DNA of 20,743 bases from an uncultured Opitutales bacterium. GTDB taxonomy: Bacteria > Verrucomicrobiota > Verrucomicrobiia > Opitutales > Intestinicryptomonadaceae. The notes beneath the pieces are model-generated. The model was not told the origin of the DNA and ran no database searches. It saw only the letters and a list, made by a program, of their open reading frames with translations. How positions within the stretch are numbered: the first letter of the stretch is position 1; each line of letters opens with the position of its first letter. The stretch spans positions 1-20,743 of the forward strand of contig URYY01000021.1 of NCBI GenBank assembly GCA_900552245.1, written 5' to 3'. The translations under genes were made by a program, and so were the position numbers. This document shows, in pieces, positions 1 through 7,939 of this stretch.

Positions 1-187
1 ATTCGTACGCAAGCTCTATCGCAGGGTTTTCTTTAAAGAAGTTTTTAAGTCGCTCTTCATCTTGCGGCTTTAGCCTCTCTCTCCTTTTCCGCAAAGGATA
101 AGTAAGCGATCTCTTCCACTTCACTTCTTCCTGCGCACTCTTACAAAACTTATTAGAGTGGTAGTGCACTAATCTAAAATCAGTACC
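1..187 (-). pseudogene. ISL3-like transposase fragment (truncated, runs off window)
   Basis: Reading the minus strand from 187 down to the window edge gives an open frame of about 62 codons with no obvious start. It contains TDFRLVHYHSN, then YPLRKRRERLKPQDEERLKN and FKENPAIELAYE. This resembles the part of ISL3-family DDE transposases (PF01610) where a D-[RK]-FH-V segment is followed by an 'LLRKNPENLTPEDRERLEELF..NPELAEAYELK' helical stretch. The frame is closed upstream by a TAG at 188-190, and I could not recognise the N-terminal zinc-finger or HTH part in any frame of 190-320, so the copy looks 5'-truncated or frameshifted. The rest would lie left of the window. The family call is by pattern memory only; another transposase family with a similar helical segment is possible. 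Confidence 0.5.
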
Positions 188-628
188 CTAACTTTGCGAT
201 ACGCATTGATATGCCCTTATTCGTGCGCCCGCTGGATACATTTGCACTATTTCCATACCCTAAACCAAATATAAGTGAGAGCATTATAGCATATCTTATT
301 CCATTTGACTCCATATTGTTATAATTTTTTTGATCCTCTTCTTGTCTCGTCTATTTTACCATTCAAACGGACTTTGATAAGTGTAAAGAAAGAATTAATA
401 AATTTAGCAAAAATTGTGAATTTATGATAAAACTCTAAGCATAAAGACCTATGGTTAAAAATCCCACAAGCACACACATATAAAATTTGATCTAGAATTA
501 AATTATTAACTAAGTCTTTGAGATAATAGTAATATAATTTAAAAATAAATCTTGACAAAACCAACAGAAAACATAACTTTAAAGGTCGCGATTCCGCAAT
601 TTAAATTTAGACTATATTAAATGAGCTT
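188..628. other. AT-rich intergenic stretch, no convincing gene
   Basis: About 440 bp between the transposase remnant and the first PEP-CTERM gene. An 81-codon frame on the minus strand (319-564) has a very AT-driven composition (clusters of F, I, Y, K and N), no ribosome-binding site and no recognisable motif, so I regard it as chance. No RNA gene or strong hairpin was seen. The promoter for the gene starting at 629 should lie at the right end, but I cannot pick a clear -35/-10 pair. Confidence 0.4.
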
Positions 629-952
629 ATGAAAACGACACTATCAATCCTAGCATTGCTTTGCGCATCTGTGGCAGTTTATGCCGAAACTTGGAGCTAC
701 GACCCATCTAATCCCGAAGCAAACATTGTAACTGGCGACTATATACCAACATCCGACAATCTGATAATAGACGTGTCCATGGGCAATCTTGAAGTTACGG
801 GACATTTTGAAAACAAAGGGATAACAAAGATAATAGGATCCAATTCAATAGGTAGCGATGGCTCCCTAAATAAGAGTGGCTATAAATTTATAATGACCTC
901 CACTAATCAGCACAACAGAAACCAACTTATATTGGAAAAATGTTACTATTAG
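629..952 (+). CDS. 5' fragment of the PEP-CTERM protein (signal peptide part)
   Basis: This is the 107-codon open frame actually readable from the ATG at 629. It holds the signal peptide (cleavage expected after VYA, about residue 19) and roughly 80 residues of a secreted beta-rich domain. It ends with an out-of-frame tail, KCYY, after the A5 run. If translated as is, the product would be exported without a sorting tag and so would not be anchored. The upstream sequence (aaatgagctt) has no clear Shine-Dalgarno, and a three-codon ATG-AGC-TTA-TGA frame overlaps the start. Confidence 0.55.
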   Translation: MKTTLSILALLCASVAVYAETWSYDPSNPEANIVTGDYIPTSDNLIIDVSMGNLEVTGHFENKGITKIIGSNSIGSDGSLNKSGYKFIMTSTNQHNRNQLILEKCYY

Positions 953-1121
953 CTCAGGCTCATTCTACAACGAAAGAGGCGGCGGTTTAAGCCTGAGCCC
1001 CCTACTTTCAATTAGAGGCTACGTAAACTTTGACAATGCTCCTCTAGTAACAAAGCAAAACGGAACAATTCTAATTGAGGACGGCTCTGTTTTAGAAATT
1101 TCTAACGGGAAAAATTTTGGA

Positions 1122-1601
1122 ATGGAAAACTATAATGGTGTGCTAAAATTTGAAAATGCGCGACCAAAGTCAATGATAAGCTCCTTGGAATTTAAAATGC
1201 AAAATGAAAACCAGATTGCCTTCGGAATTTCAAACGACTCTCTTGCTTGCATCGACGCTTCAACAGCTGTGATAGAAGTTCGCTTTCCAAAGGCGCTAAA
1301 TGGAATTATCAGCTTAGATTTCTCGGGGCTTACTTTGGGCGACGATTTTGTAGCGGGTAATACCTACAACGTAGCACTAATACACTGCACATCAGACGAA
1401 GTTGCCGCCGGTCAATTTGATGACACTTGGCAAATTCTTGCAGAAAACGTCATAGAAAGCGATGTTGCAAAGTTTGCAGGTTTTATAAAAAATGACGAAG
1501 CTCTCTATGTGAGTATAGCGGCAGTACCAGAGCCTTCGACATTTGCGGCAATATTTGCAACACTGGCTCTAATTCTTGCCGCCTACCGCAAAAGACGCTA
1601 G
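1122..1601 (+). CDS. 3' fragment of the PEP-CTERM protein (sorting-domain part)
   Basis: The frame is open from well before 1122 (back to about 933), and the ATG at 1122 is only the first internal Met. It is not preceded by a ribosome-binding site and is probably not a real start. The fragment carries the domain shared with the larger PEP-CTERM gene, then VPEPST at about residue 136, a transmembrane helix and the basic YRKRR end. Without the signal peptide it would not be exported, so it is best read as the distal part of the gene starting at 629. Confidence 0.5.
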   Translation: MENYNGVLKFENARPKSMISSLEFKMQNENQIAFGISNDSLACIDASTAVIEVRFPKALNGIISLDFSGLTLGDDFVAGNTYNVALIHCTSDEVAAGQFDDTWQILAENVIESDVAKFAGFIKNDEALYVSIAAVPEPSTFAAIFATLALILAAYRKRR

Positions 1602-1630
1602 ATGCGTATTTTTCCGAAGGACTCTCTACA

Positions 1631-2482
1631 ATGAAAAAAATTATAAATTGTACCATAGCTTTATCAGCTATGTTTCTCTTTGCATGCAATAGCGTCATAT
1701 CTACAAAAAATTCAGATGGCAGCGTGTCTGAATATTCGCTCTGTAAGAATCTGCCAAACGGCATTTGGAGGACGTATAACCCCGATAACGGCCTACCCCA
1801 AAAAATCGCCTTTTACAGCAATGGAGAAAAGCTCACTGAAATGCAATTTTACCCCGACGGGCAGCCCAAAAGTATTCAGAGCCTCTCCCCCGACGGTAAA
1901 ATTAAAACTGTCAAATATGATTTAGATGCAATCCCCATAGGCGAAAATGAAGCCACACACTATGAATCCCTTAAAGACGGATTTATAATTCTGCCAGGGA
2001 AATTAGAGATGAGCGAAAGCCTAAAAATAGATGGGCAGGCCTGTAAAATTTTTTACGAATTTCAATCATTTAGAGACAATACATTTAATGCAAGCTGCTT
2101 TATTTTGCCGGAGAATCGCGAAGGATCCATTTTTGGGAAAATACGCTTGAGCGGAAGATTGAATAAAGACACTTGCGAACTTGAAGATCTCAAGCAGAAA
2201 ATTTACTACGGCAATCTAAAGTTTAGCGCCAGCATAGAGCGCAAAGCGCGCCTCTACCTAGATTTGCTCTACGAGGGTAATAAAGATTCTAAGTCCCCTA
2301 TTAGCTTATTTGGAGTAAACTATGATAGAGACTTGGGAGTTCTCGAAAAATACAAAAAAGACGGAGTAAGCGCCATCATCACAACCCCGGAAATTCAAAT
2401 CGCAAAGCGAAACAATATTGAATCTCATACAAAGAAATCAGACGGAAATCTAGATATGCCTAAAACTGATAAGAAGCTTTAG
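1631..2482 (+). CDS. Lipoprotein with MORN-like (YwqK-type) repeats
   Basis: A 283-aa protein with a type II (lipoprotein) signal: a short K-rich start, a hydrophobic run and a lipobox LFAC at residues 16-19, so Cys19 would be lipidated. Residues about 42-92 hold repeated 'NG.W..Y...G....I.FY.NGE' and 'YPDGQPKS..S..PDGK' units. These match the MORN_2/YwqK style of beta-hairpin repeat often found in surface lipoproteins of Bacteroidota and relatives. The remainder is not recognised; the C-terminus is Lys/Asp-rich and probably disordered. The start is supported by AAGGA at 1617-1621, 9 nt before the ATG. It lies 29 nt after the PEP-CTERM gene and may be co-transcribed with it. The exact function is unknown. 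Confidence 0.75.
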   Translation: MKKIINCTIALSAMFLFACNSVISTKNSDGSVSEYSLCKNLPNGIWRTYNPDNGLPQKIAFYSNGEKLTEMQFYPDGQPKSIQSLSPDGKIKTVKYDLDAIPIGENEATHYESLKDGFIILPGKLEMSESLKIDGQACKIFYEFQSFRDNTFNASCFILPENREGSIFGKIRLSGRLNKDTCELEDLKQKIYYGNLKFSASIERKARLYLDLLYEGNKDSKSPISLFGVNYDRDLGVLEKYKKDGVSAIITTPEIQIAKRNNIESHTKKSDGNLDMPKTDKKL

Positions 2483-2540
2483 ATGTTATTGGGACGTACG
2501 CATATTGGCTTATCCCCAGTTAAATCGCGGAAATAGATCT

Positions 2541-2575
2541 AAAAAAGGCCTCTCGATAAAATCGTCGGGAGGCCT
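2541..2575 (-). terminator. Intrinsic terminator of the heparinase-like gene
   Basis: AGGCCTC (2546-2552) pairs with GAGGCCT (2569-2575). The stem extends inward through a G-U pair and three more pairs around an 8-nt loop. On the minus strand the stem is followed by TTTTTT (2541-2546). On the plus strand it is followed by A residues, so it acts mainly for the minus-strand gene, 82 nt past its stop. Confidence 0.75.
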
Positions 2576-2657
2576 AAAAAATACGATTAGAAAAAGCTTT
2601 AACTTCTCATGGAAAACTTTTCCACTTTAATCTAAGTAAAACTTTAAAAGCTTTTTC

Positions 2658-4589
2658 TTATTTGCCCAATTCAAGTTTAGAGGAAATTTTCATATTCTTT
2701 CCCTTCGTCCTCACAAGCAGCATGTAGGAATCGAAAGTGAGCGTCTTATCTTCTCTTTTAACCATTATATCCGGCGCTTTTGCAAAAAACACCTCTATGG
2801 GGCCACCAAGTTTATTTTCGATTTCAAATTTATTTTTACCGGCGTAAAAGTTAAGTTTCCCGTCTTTAAAAATCTTGCTCTTTACATCTTGTATAAAGTC
2901 GTAGGCCGGAGAGGGATTTTCAAAGCTTGGATCTTTTAAAGATGCACTTTCAAAACCCTCCAATTCTGGCTTGTCGGAGAGAGCAAGAACGTAATCGTAA
3001 ACATGCTCCGAATCGGACTTTGCCTCAAAATTGTCTTTAAAAGTATTTCCATCAAGTTCAACTTCTCGCAAAAGTTTCACGCCCTTGTAAGTGTCGAGAC
3101 TTGCCGAAGCCTTAGATTTGGAATCCAAAACTTCAAAGCTCTCAAGTTTGCCTGAGCTTTTTTTACCCATCGTCGGCATATCTCTGCCGTCCACAAGAAG
3201 CAAATTGTGCGATAGCCCGCGCTTTTGCCAACCCAAATACGCGGGCTGCGCATAGCTGTAAGTTCCGCAATCAGTCAGGATTTCTCGCTTGCCGTCGTGA
3301 AGTGTTACTGAAAGCCTATCCGGATGCCCGTGGCCGCCCTCGCTGTAACCATAGCGAAAGGCCAGTGTGTTGCCGCCCGACCTTAATACGGCAACCCCCG
3401 TATTTTCAAAGAGGAAACTCTTTTGTATGAATGGACTTGAATCGGGCTTTATATCGACATTGTTTAAAAGCGCATAGGGGCTATTGCGCTCGGTTTTTGA
3501 ATAAATTTTTGCAAGCACTTCTAGTATGAAGGGATCCTTAAACTTTGAATAGGCCATCTCATATATAAAAGCCTGTCCGGATAAATCCGCCATGTATCCG
3601 CCGTCGTTATGCGCGGGGAAAGTCATGTCCGGGTATGTCATTTTAACTACGCCGCTAAACATTCGCTCTGCCTTTGGAGTGTACAAATCCATACCCCCCG
3701 CCCTTGCCGCATTTGCCGTTAGTATGAGCGCTTTTAATGGAAAGAAATGGTAGCCAGGCGAGGCCTCTTTAAACCAACCATCATCATTTACCATCTTTTC
3801 AAACTCAGCCTTGTAGCCCACGGGGCCGTTTATTGCATAATCAAGCATTTCGTCATTTTTGAGAGTTATGGCAAGTGAGCTTCTCATTGCATTATTCCAC
3901 GACTGCCAATTGTGGGAACCCCTGCGGCTTACTATCATATTTGCAGCCTCTTGAAATAAATTTTTCTCTATCTTTTCGCGCTCCGATTGACTCATGGTTT
4001 CGCGCACAAGCTCGTACGCCGGGCACACATCGGCAAACCACATGGCATCTTCCAGCCACTGCTCAAACATCTTTCCTAGAAAGTACTTTTTCTTAACCTC
4101 TTCGGCGGTGTAATTTTTATACTTTGGGTACAAGTCTGCATACTTAAGCAAGACCTGCCTTAGGTAGTCTGCGTATTTTCTCTCACCGCTTGCCGCGTAG
4201 AGGTAGGAACATTTAACAATAAATTCTTGCGCGTCGTGCTGGTAGTGATTTGCCCAGCATAAATCCAAATACGGACTTTCGTAATATTTGTCGCAATCTG
4301 CACAATAGTGCTTTGTGGGGCTATTGAGCCTAAAATCCAGAAGCTTTTTGTGGACCGGGCAGATATAGTTTTGCCCGCGGATAGTTTGCTTTGTCGGAAT
4401 ATTGAAGCCATAGGCCATGCGCTCGCTGACATCGCTTTTTAGTTTATCCACAATTTTTTTACCCCAAGCGCTCTGAGCTGAATTCTTTATGTTCGCCAAA
4501 TCCTCGTCAGTGTAAAATCTGTAATCTTTTTTTGCGTACGCTACAATAGCGCAAAAACAGACGATACTTAATATAAGCTTCCTCATCAT
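2658..4589 (-). CDS. Secreted heparinase II/III-like polysaccharide lyase
   Basis: A 643-aa protein with a Sec signal peptide (MMRKLILSIVCFCAIVAYAK). Residues about 25-380 look like the alpha/alpha-toroid domain of the alginate lyase/heparinase superfamily. The beta-sandwich heparinase II/III domain (PF07940) begins near 395, with GYSEGGHGHPDR (414-425), DCGTYSY and SHNLLLVDG. A CPVH (77-80)/CADC (96-99) pair fits the Zn-ribbon-like insert common in these proteins. His226 (in SHNW) and Tyr280 (in SPGYH) are 54 apart. That is close to the His202/Tyr257 spacing in heparinase II and matches His311/Tyr365 in Atu3025, so they are the likely catalytic pair, with His420 or His422 as the third residue; this mapping is my inference. 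These enzymes cleave uronate-containing polysaccharides by beta-elimination, and the substrate cannot be read here. Two tandem ATGs (4589, 4586) are possible starts. Confidence 0.85.
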   Translation of the reverse strand: MMRKLILSIVCFCAIVAYAKKDYRFYTDEDLANIKNSAQSAWGKKIVDKLKSDVSERMAYGFNIPTKQTIRGQNYICPVHKKLLDFRLNSPTKHYCADCDKYYESPYLDLCWANHYQHDAQEFIVKCSYLYAASGERKYADYLRQVLLKYADLYPKYKNYTAEEVKKKYFLGKMFEQWLEDAMWFADVCPAYELVRETMSQSEREKIEKNLFQEAANMIVSRRGSHNWQSWNNAMRSSLAITLKNDEMLDYAINGPVGYKAEFEKMVNDDGWFKEASPGYHFFPLKALILTANAARAGGMDLYTPKAERMFSGVVKMTYPDMTFPAHNDGGYMADLSGQAFIYEMAYSKFKDPFILEVLAKIYSKTERNSPYALLNNVDIKPDSSPFIQKSFLFENTGVAVLRSGGNTLAFRYGYSEGGHGHPDRLSVTLHDGKREILTDCGTYSYAQPAYLGWQKRGLSHNLLLVDGRDMPTMGKKSSGKLESFEVLDSKSKASASLDTYKGVKLLREVELDGNTFKDNFEAKSDSEHVYDYVLALSDKPELEGFESASLKDPSFENPSPAYDFIQDVKSKIFKDGKLNFYAGKNKFEIENKLGGPIEVFFAKAPDIMVKREDKTLTFDSYMLLVRTKGKNMKISSKLELGK

Positions 4590-4712
4590 AAAAAGATTGC
4601 GGTTAAAATTTTAGATGAGATGGATGCTATTTCCCTTATTAACTTTTTTCAAATGCTTAAATATAAAAAATATTCAGATTTGGACAGAATTTGAATATCG
4701 CATAAAACAAAA

Positions 4713-4737
4713 AAGCCCCGCAAATTTTGCGGAGCTT
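4713..4737 (-). terminator. Intrinsic terminator of the GH67 gene
   Basis: AAGC-C-CCGCAA (4713-4723) pairs with TTGCGG-A-GCTT (4727-4737) across one C/A mismatch and a short loop. On the minus strand it is followed by CTTTTTTGTTTT. It lies about 80 nt past the stop of the alpha-glucuronidase gene and before the next gene on that strand, so the two CAZyme genes are probably separate transcription units. Confidence 0.75.
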
Positions 4738-4815
4738 AAAGCCAAAAACCAAGTGAAAAAAATAAAATTAATGTAAAATTCTTATATAGTTTAACTCAGG
4801 TTAGACTTCCGAACC

Positions 4816-6888
4816 CTACATCTTAAATTTCATATTTTTAAAATCATCCAAAGTTTTTGAAGGCTTTTCTACGTAATCGGGTATGGGCTTTTTGCTAAAG
4901 CTTTGGAAGTACAAAAGACAGGCGTCGCGCCACCACTTGGCATCGTTTAGATGCCGCTTTAGTTTATCTTTTACTTCGCAAAAGCGCTCGTCGTCGATTT
5001 TACCCCTCATCTTATCCCAAGTCTTTACAAAGTCCTCGACCTCCAAAACGCCGGAATTGTATTTAAAGCAAAGTTCCTCCCAAAGGCTGCGTCCACTTTT
5101 TAATTTGTAATCCCAGGCAACTCTGTGAAACCAAAGTAGCAGTTCCTCGGGGCAGGTATCAATATTATTAAATTTGTCGCGCAAAGGTTTTTCATATTGA
5201 GATACGGCGTTTGAGCCCTTGTCTGTTCTGTCAAAACCTATGCCGCTTTCGTCGGCTCTGTGGTAATAAATCGGCTGGTGGGTTGGCGGAGATTTTACAC
5301 CTTTGCCGCCAAACCACGGCTGAGGCCCATAGTGGTGCCCTTCCCACATGAGGTGGCTTAGCCCCAGGGGCGTCATGTAGCTTACGGCTGCCTCGCGGCT
5401 TCTTAGCATAATGTCCTTTACAGGATTTAGAAAATCAGAGTCTGAAGTAAAAGTTTGCTTTATCCACTCGTCTGCAATCTGGGAACTCGTTAAAGAGTTA
5501 TCCCACGCGAATCTTCCAAATGCGTACCAGTTTGCCTGCGCAAAGAGATGCCCGCACCAATTTTTGTCGAGCCCTATATTTGCAACCCCTGCGATTACCG
5601 TATGCTTTTGCTTAAATAAAGTTCCGTCCGTCGTATCCGCCACGCGAGTTTGAGAATTGCCGTCTGTAAAAGTTTTGCTGTTAAAGAATTCCTCCCACAT
5701 AGGCGCAAGGTAAACTAGCTGTATCGAAAAGCCCAAATATTCCTGCGTTATCTGAAGCTCCGGCGCCAAGTCCGTCTTTTTCATAGCACCAAACAGTGGT
5801 GTGAAAGGCTCGCGCGGCTGAAAATCCAAAGGCCCGTTTTTAACCTGCAAAACTACGTTATCTTTAAATTTTCCGTCCAAATCTATAAACTCCTCATAAG
5901 CCAACTTTATTCGGTCGGCGTCCTTATTTCCATAGACAAAGCAGCGCCATACTACTATCCCCCCATGCGGCGCCAGAGCATCGGCAAGCATATTTGCCCC
6001 GTCGGCGTGGCTTCTTCCGTATTCCTGCGGCCCGGGAAGCCCCTCGCTGTTCGCCTTAACTAAAAAGCCACCAAAATTCGGAATTGCAGCGTAAATTTCA
6101 TCGACTTTAGTCTTCCACCATTTTTTCACATTTTCATCTAGAGGATCTGCCGTATCCGTATCTCCAAAAGCCCGCGGACTTACAAAATTTACACTTAAAA
6201 ATACTTTGATATTGTACGGCGCAAGTACCCTTGCAATCTCCGCTGCTCTTGCAATTGTAAATTCATTGAGTACATCTTTTGGAGCATTTACATTGTTTAG
6301 CACTGTGGCATTTATACCCAAAGAGGCATTCGCCCTGCCATATTGCTGCCAAAGCAGCCTATCTGCATCGCTAACAGCATCTGCCACTATAGTATTTTTT
6401 CCATTTAAAATCTCATTGCTAGCTCGCCAAAAAATAGAACGTCCGGCGTATCCGCGCTCTACGGAGCCATCGAGATTATCCCAATGATTCAGCATTCGCA
6501 AGTCGTAGGATGGATTCGACAAAACTTCATCTATCGGTTGCCCAGTTTTCAAGCGCCTAATTAATTCAAAAGCACCATACAAAATCCCTGCGTCCTTATT
6601 TGCTAAAATCTTTAACTCTGTGCCATCTTTTAGCAATTTAAAGCCATCACCTTTTATTTCACTTAGATTGCTGCGGCAAAATCTAACGGTTTTTACATTG
6701 CAATCAGTCCACGCATTCCGAAGCTCGAGCAATGCCGTATCGAGCAATGGAGATCTTTCCAACTGCATTTCAATTTTTACTTCCGAATGTTGCGCCGGAT
6801 TTTTTAGCCATAATTGGCTTCCATCGCTTGCATGCACTACCTTTGCAAGCATGGCAACTATTGCAAATTTAAATACTAATTTAAACAT
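4816..6888 (-). CDS. aguA: Secreted alpha-glucuronidase, glycoside hydrolase family 67
   Basis: A 690-aa protein with a signal peptide (MFKLVFKFAIVAMLAKVVHA). GH67 enzymes release (4-O-methyl-)glucuronic acid from xylan-derived oligosaccharides. All family landmarks are present: VKANSEGLPGPQEYGR with Glu282, VKNGPLDFQPREPFTPLFGAM with Asp355, and QITQEYLG with Glu383. The mutual spacing is identical to Glu292/Asp365/Glu393 of Cellvibrio GlcA67A, so the catalytic acid and both candidate bases are intact. Also typical are the N-terminal beta-domain, 'RMLNHWDNLDGSVERGYAGRS' near 131-151, and the C-terminal 'LMWEGHHYGPQPW' region. Length is usual for the family. No Shine-Dalgarno is visible at the ATG. 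The gene sits upstream of the lyase, suggesting hemicellulose/uronate scavenging in the periplasm or outside the cell. Confidence 0.96.
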   Translation of the reverse strand: MFKLVFKFAIVAMLAKVVHASDGSQLWLKNPAQHSEVKIEMQLERSPLLDTALLELRNAWTDCNVKTVRFCRSNLSEIKGDGFKLLKDGTELKILANKDAGILYGAFELIRRLKTGQPIDEVLSNPSYDLRMLNHWDNLDGSVERGYAGRSIFWRASNEILNGKNTIVADAVSDADRLLWQQYGRANASLGINATVLNNVNAPKDVLNEFTIARAAEIARVLAPYNIKVFLSVNFVSPRAFGDTDTADPLDENVKKWWKTKVDEIYAAIPNFGGFLVKANSEGLPGPQEYGRSHADGANMLADALAPHGGIVVWRCFVYGNKDADRIKLAYEEFIDLDGKFKDNVVLQVKNGPLDFQPREPFTPLFGAMKKTDLAPELQITQEYLGFSIQLVYLAPMWEEFFNSKTFTDGNSQTRVADTTDGTLFKQKHTVIAGVANIGLDKNWCGHLFAQANWYAFGRFAWDNSLTSSQIADEWIKQTFTSDSDFLNPVKDIMLRSREAAVSYMTPLGLSHLMWEGHHYGPQPWFGGKGVKSPPTHQPIYYHRADESGIGFDRTDKGSNAVSQYEKPLRDKFNNIDTCPEELLLWFHRVAWDYKLKSGRSLWEELCFKYNSGVLEVEDFVKTWDKMRGKIDDERFCEVKDKLKRHLNDAKWWRDACLLYFQSFSKKPIPDYVEKPSKTLDDFKNMKFKM

Positions 6889-7342
6889 AGAAATCGCGAT
6901 GTTTTACTTCGTATGAATCATATTCCGCAAACTTGCGGTCATTATATATTTTGTCAATAAGCGGCAGAAGAATAACAAGCAAGGTAGTAAAATCGGCGCC
7001 GTTTGTACACATTTCTAAATCGATTGCGAGAGCAAAATCACAAAATAGCTGAGAAAATGCAAACATTGGCAAAAATCCATCAACAAATACATATTATACT
7101 ATATATATTACAAGAAAGATTTTTATCGCCATCGGCTTTAGAGAACACGCAATTAGCTTCAAACGCCTATAATTAGAAAGAAAATAAATATGAATAAATT
7201 AGCAAACACTCATTGCAAAACAAAGACCACGGAGAATATAAATATATAAAATACTCATATATTACTGTAATTAACAATAACTTTTGCACACAGTTCTGAT
7301 TTGTGTAAACTTCCAACTGGAAAGAAAGGACTTATCAAATTT
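6889..7342. other. AT-rich divergent intergenic region
   Basis: This region separates the divergent GH67 gene and the second PEP-CTERM gene, so it should contain both promoters. It holds long A/T runs (around 7080-7110 and 7185-7280) but no -35/-10 pair that I would defend. A 63-codon minus-strand frame (6881-7072) overlaps the GH67 start by 8 nt but lacks any motif. A TTG-initiated in-frame extension of the PEP-CTERM gene back to 7301 is possible but unlikely. Confidence 0.4.
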
Positions 7343-7939
7343 ATGACCGAAAAAAATATTATCCTGGCATTGGGAATATCCTATTTATTTGCATTTGTCG
7401 CACTTGCCGAAGATGTGACAGACTTTAGTAATCCGGCAGGCAGCACATATACTCTCAGCGAAGATCTAAACGCAACAGGTAGAGACGTAACAAATTATGG
7501 AACATTCATAGTTGAAGGAACCGGACTTACAATAAATTCCGAAGCCAACGTAGCAAATAGAAACGGAGAGGCCCAATTTACAATAAGTGAAAATTCCGAC
7601 CTTACTGTCTTAGTAAAGGAGGGCTTCTGGAACGAATCCTACGAAGGCGAAGGCTCAGGCGTAGTAAATTTGTTGGAAGGCTCAACTTTAAACATAGGCA
7701 ATGCCGATGCTACCGCAAATTTCACAAATAATAACGAAGCTATAATAAACATAGCAAACAAAGCACTTTTAAACGTAAGCGGAGGCTTCTCTAACAACGG
7801 ATCTGCTCAAGTTTATCTAAGCGAAGGAGCAACTCTAAGCGTAGATGGCGAGCTTACAATGAATAATACGTCGGCTATCACGCTTACAACGGCTACAATA
7901 AATAATGCCGGCGGACTTTACGTCTCTGCAGGCGAATAA
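7343..7939 (+). CDS. 5' fragment of the large PEP-CTERM protein
   Basis: This is the readable 198-codon part from the ATG at 7343 to the TAA at 7937. It has a signal peptide cut near VALA-ED, then Asn/Thr-rich beta-strand sequence (LNIGNADATANFTNNNEAII, LSVDGELTMNNTSAITLT). It includes the start of the first ~150-aa repeat at 7721. The TAA replaces what should be one sense codon: sequence on both sides (LYVSAGE / NAASMTLENSSLET) lines up with LYVSAGE-like and SVLNLKKSTLET-like positions of the later repeats. If made, the fragment would be secreted without an anchor. Confidence 0.6.
   Translation: MTEKNIILALGISYLFAFVALAEDVTDFSNPAGSTYTLSEDLNATGRDVTNYGTFIVEGTGLTINSEANVANRNGEAQFTISENSDLTVLVKEGFWNESYEGEGSGVVNLLEGSTLNIGNADATANFTNNNEAIINIANKALLNVSGGFSNNGSAQVYLSEGATLSVDGELTMNNTSAITLTTATINNAGGLYVSAGE

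Larger units (their letters stand above)
629..1601 (+). pseudogene. PEP-CTERM sorting-domain protein, frameshifted (whole gene)
   Basis: Two open frames belong to one gene. The 5' part has a Sec signal peptide (MKTTLSILALLCASVAVYAET) and stops at a TAG at 950-952. The 3' part continues in another frame to a PEP-CTERM tail (AAVPEPSTFAAIF, a hydrophobic helix, then YRKRR). Removing one A from the A5 run at 936-940 joins them as ...LILE-NVTISSGSFYNERGGG, in keeping with the asparagine/serine-rich beta-strand composition on both sides. The rebuilt protein is about 323 aa. Its C-terminal region (GIISLDFSGLTLGDD) resembles that of the larger protein at 7343-9518 (GIIIIDFSNITGMHE), so the two are paralogues. 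PEP-CTERM proteins are exported and processed by an exosortase at the cell envelope. The lesion could be true decay, a switchable state or a sequencing error. Confidence 0.72.

Noticed and set aside
319..564. 81-codon minus-strand frame
   Set aside because: AT-driven composition, no ribosome-binding site and no similarity that I recognise.
930..945. Programmed ribosomal frameshift at the A5 run
   Set aside because: The join needs a +1 shift (or loss of one A); there is no classic slippery heptamer for -1, no stimulatory hairpin and no internal Shine-Dalgarno. Left only as a slippage hypothesis in the findings.
2591..2657. Inverted repeat AAAAAGCTTTAA / TTAAAAGCTTTTT near the heparinase-like stop
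   Set aside because: Imperfect, AT-rich and widely spaced; the adjacent 2541-2575 hairpin is the convincing terminator.
6881..7072. 63-codon minus-strand frame overlapping the GH67 start by 8 nt (ATGTTTAA)
   Set aside because: Translational coupling was considered, but there is no ribosome-binding site, no motif or signal peptide, and the composition is what an AT-rich intergenic region gives by chance.
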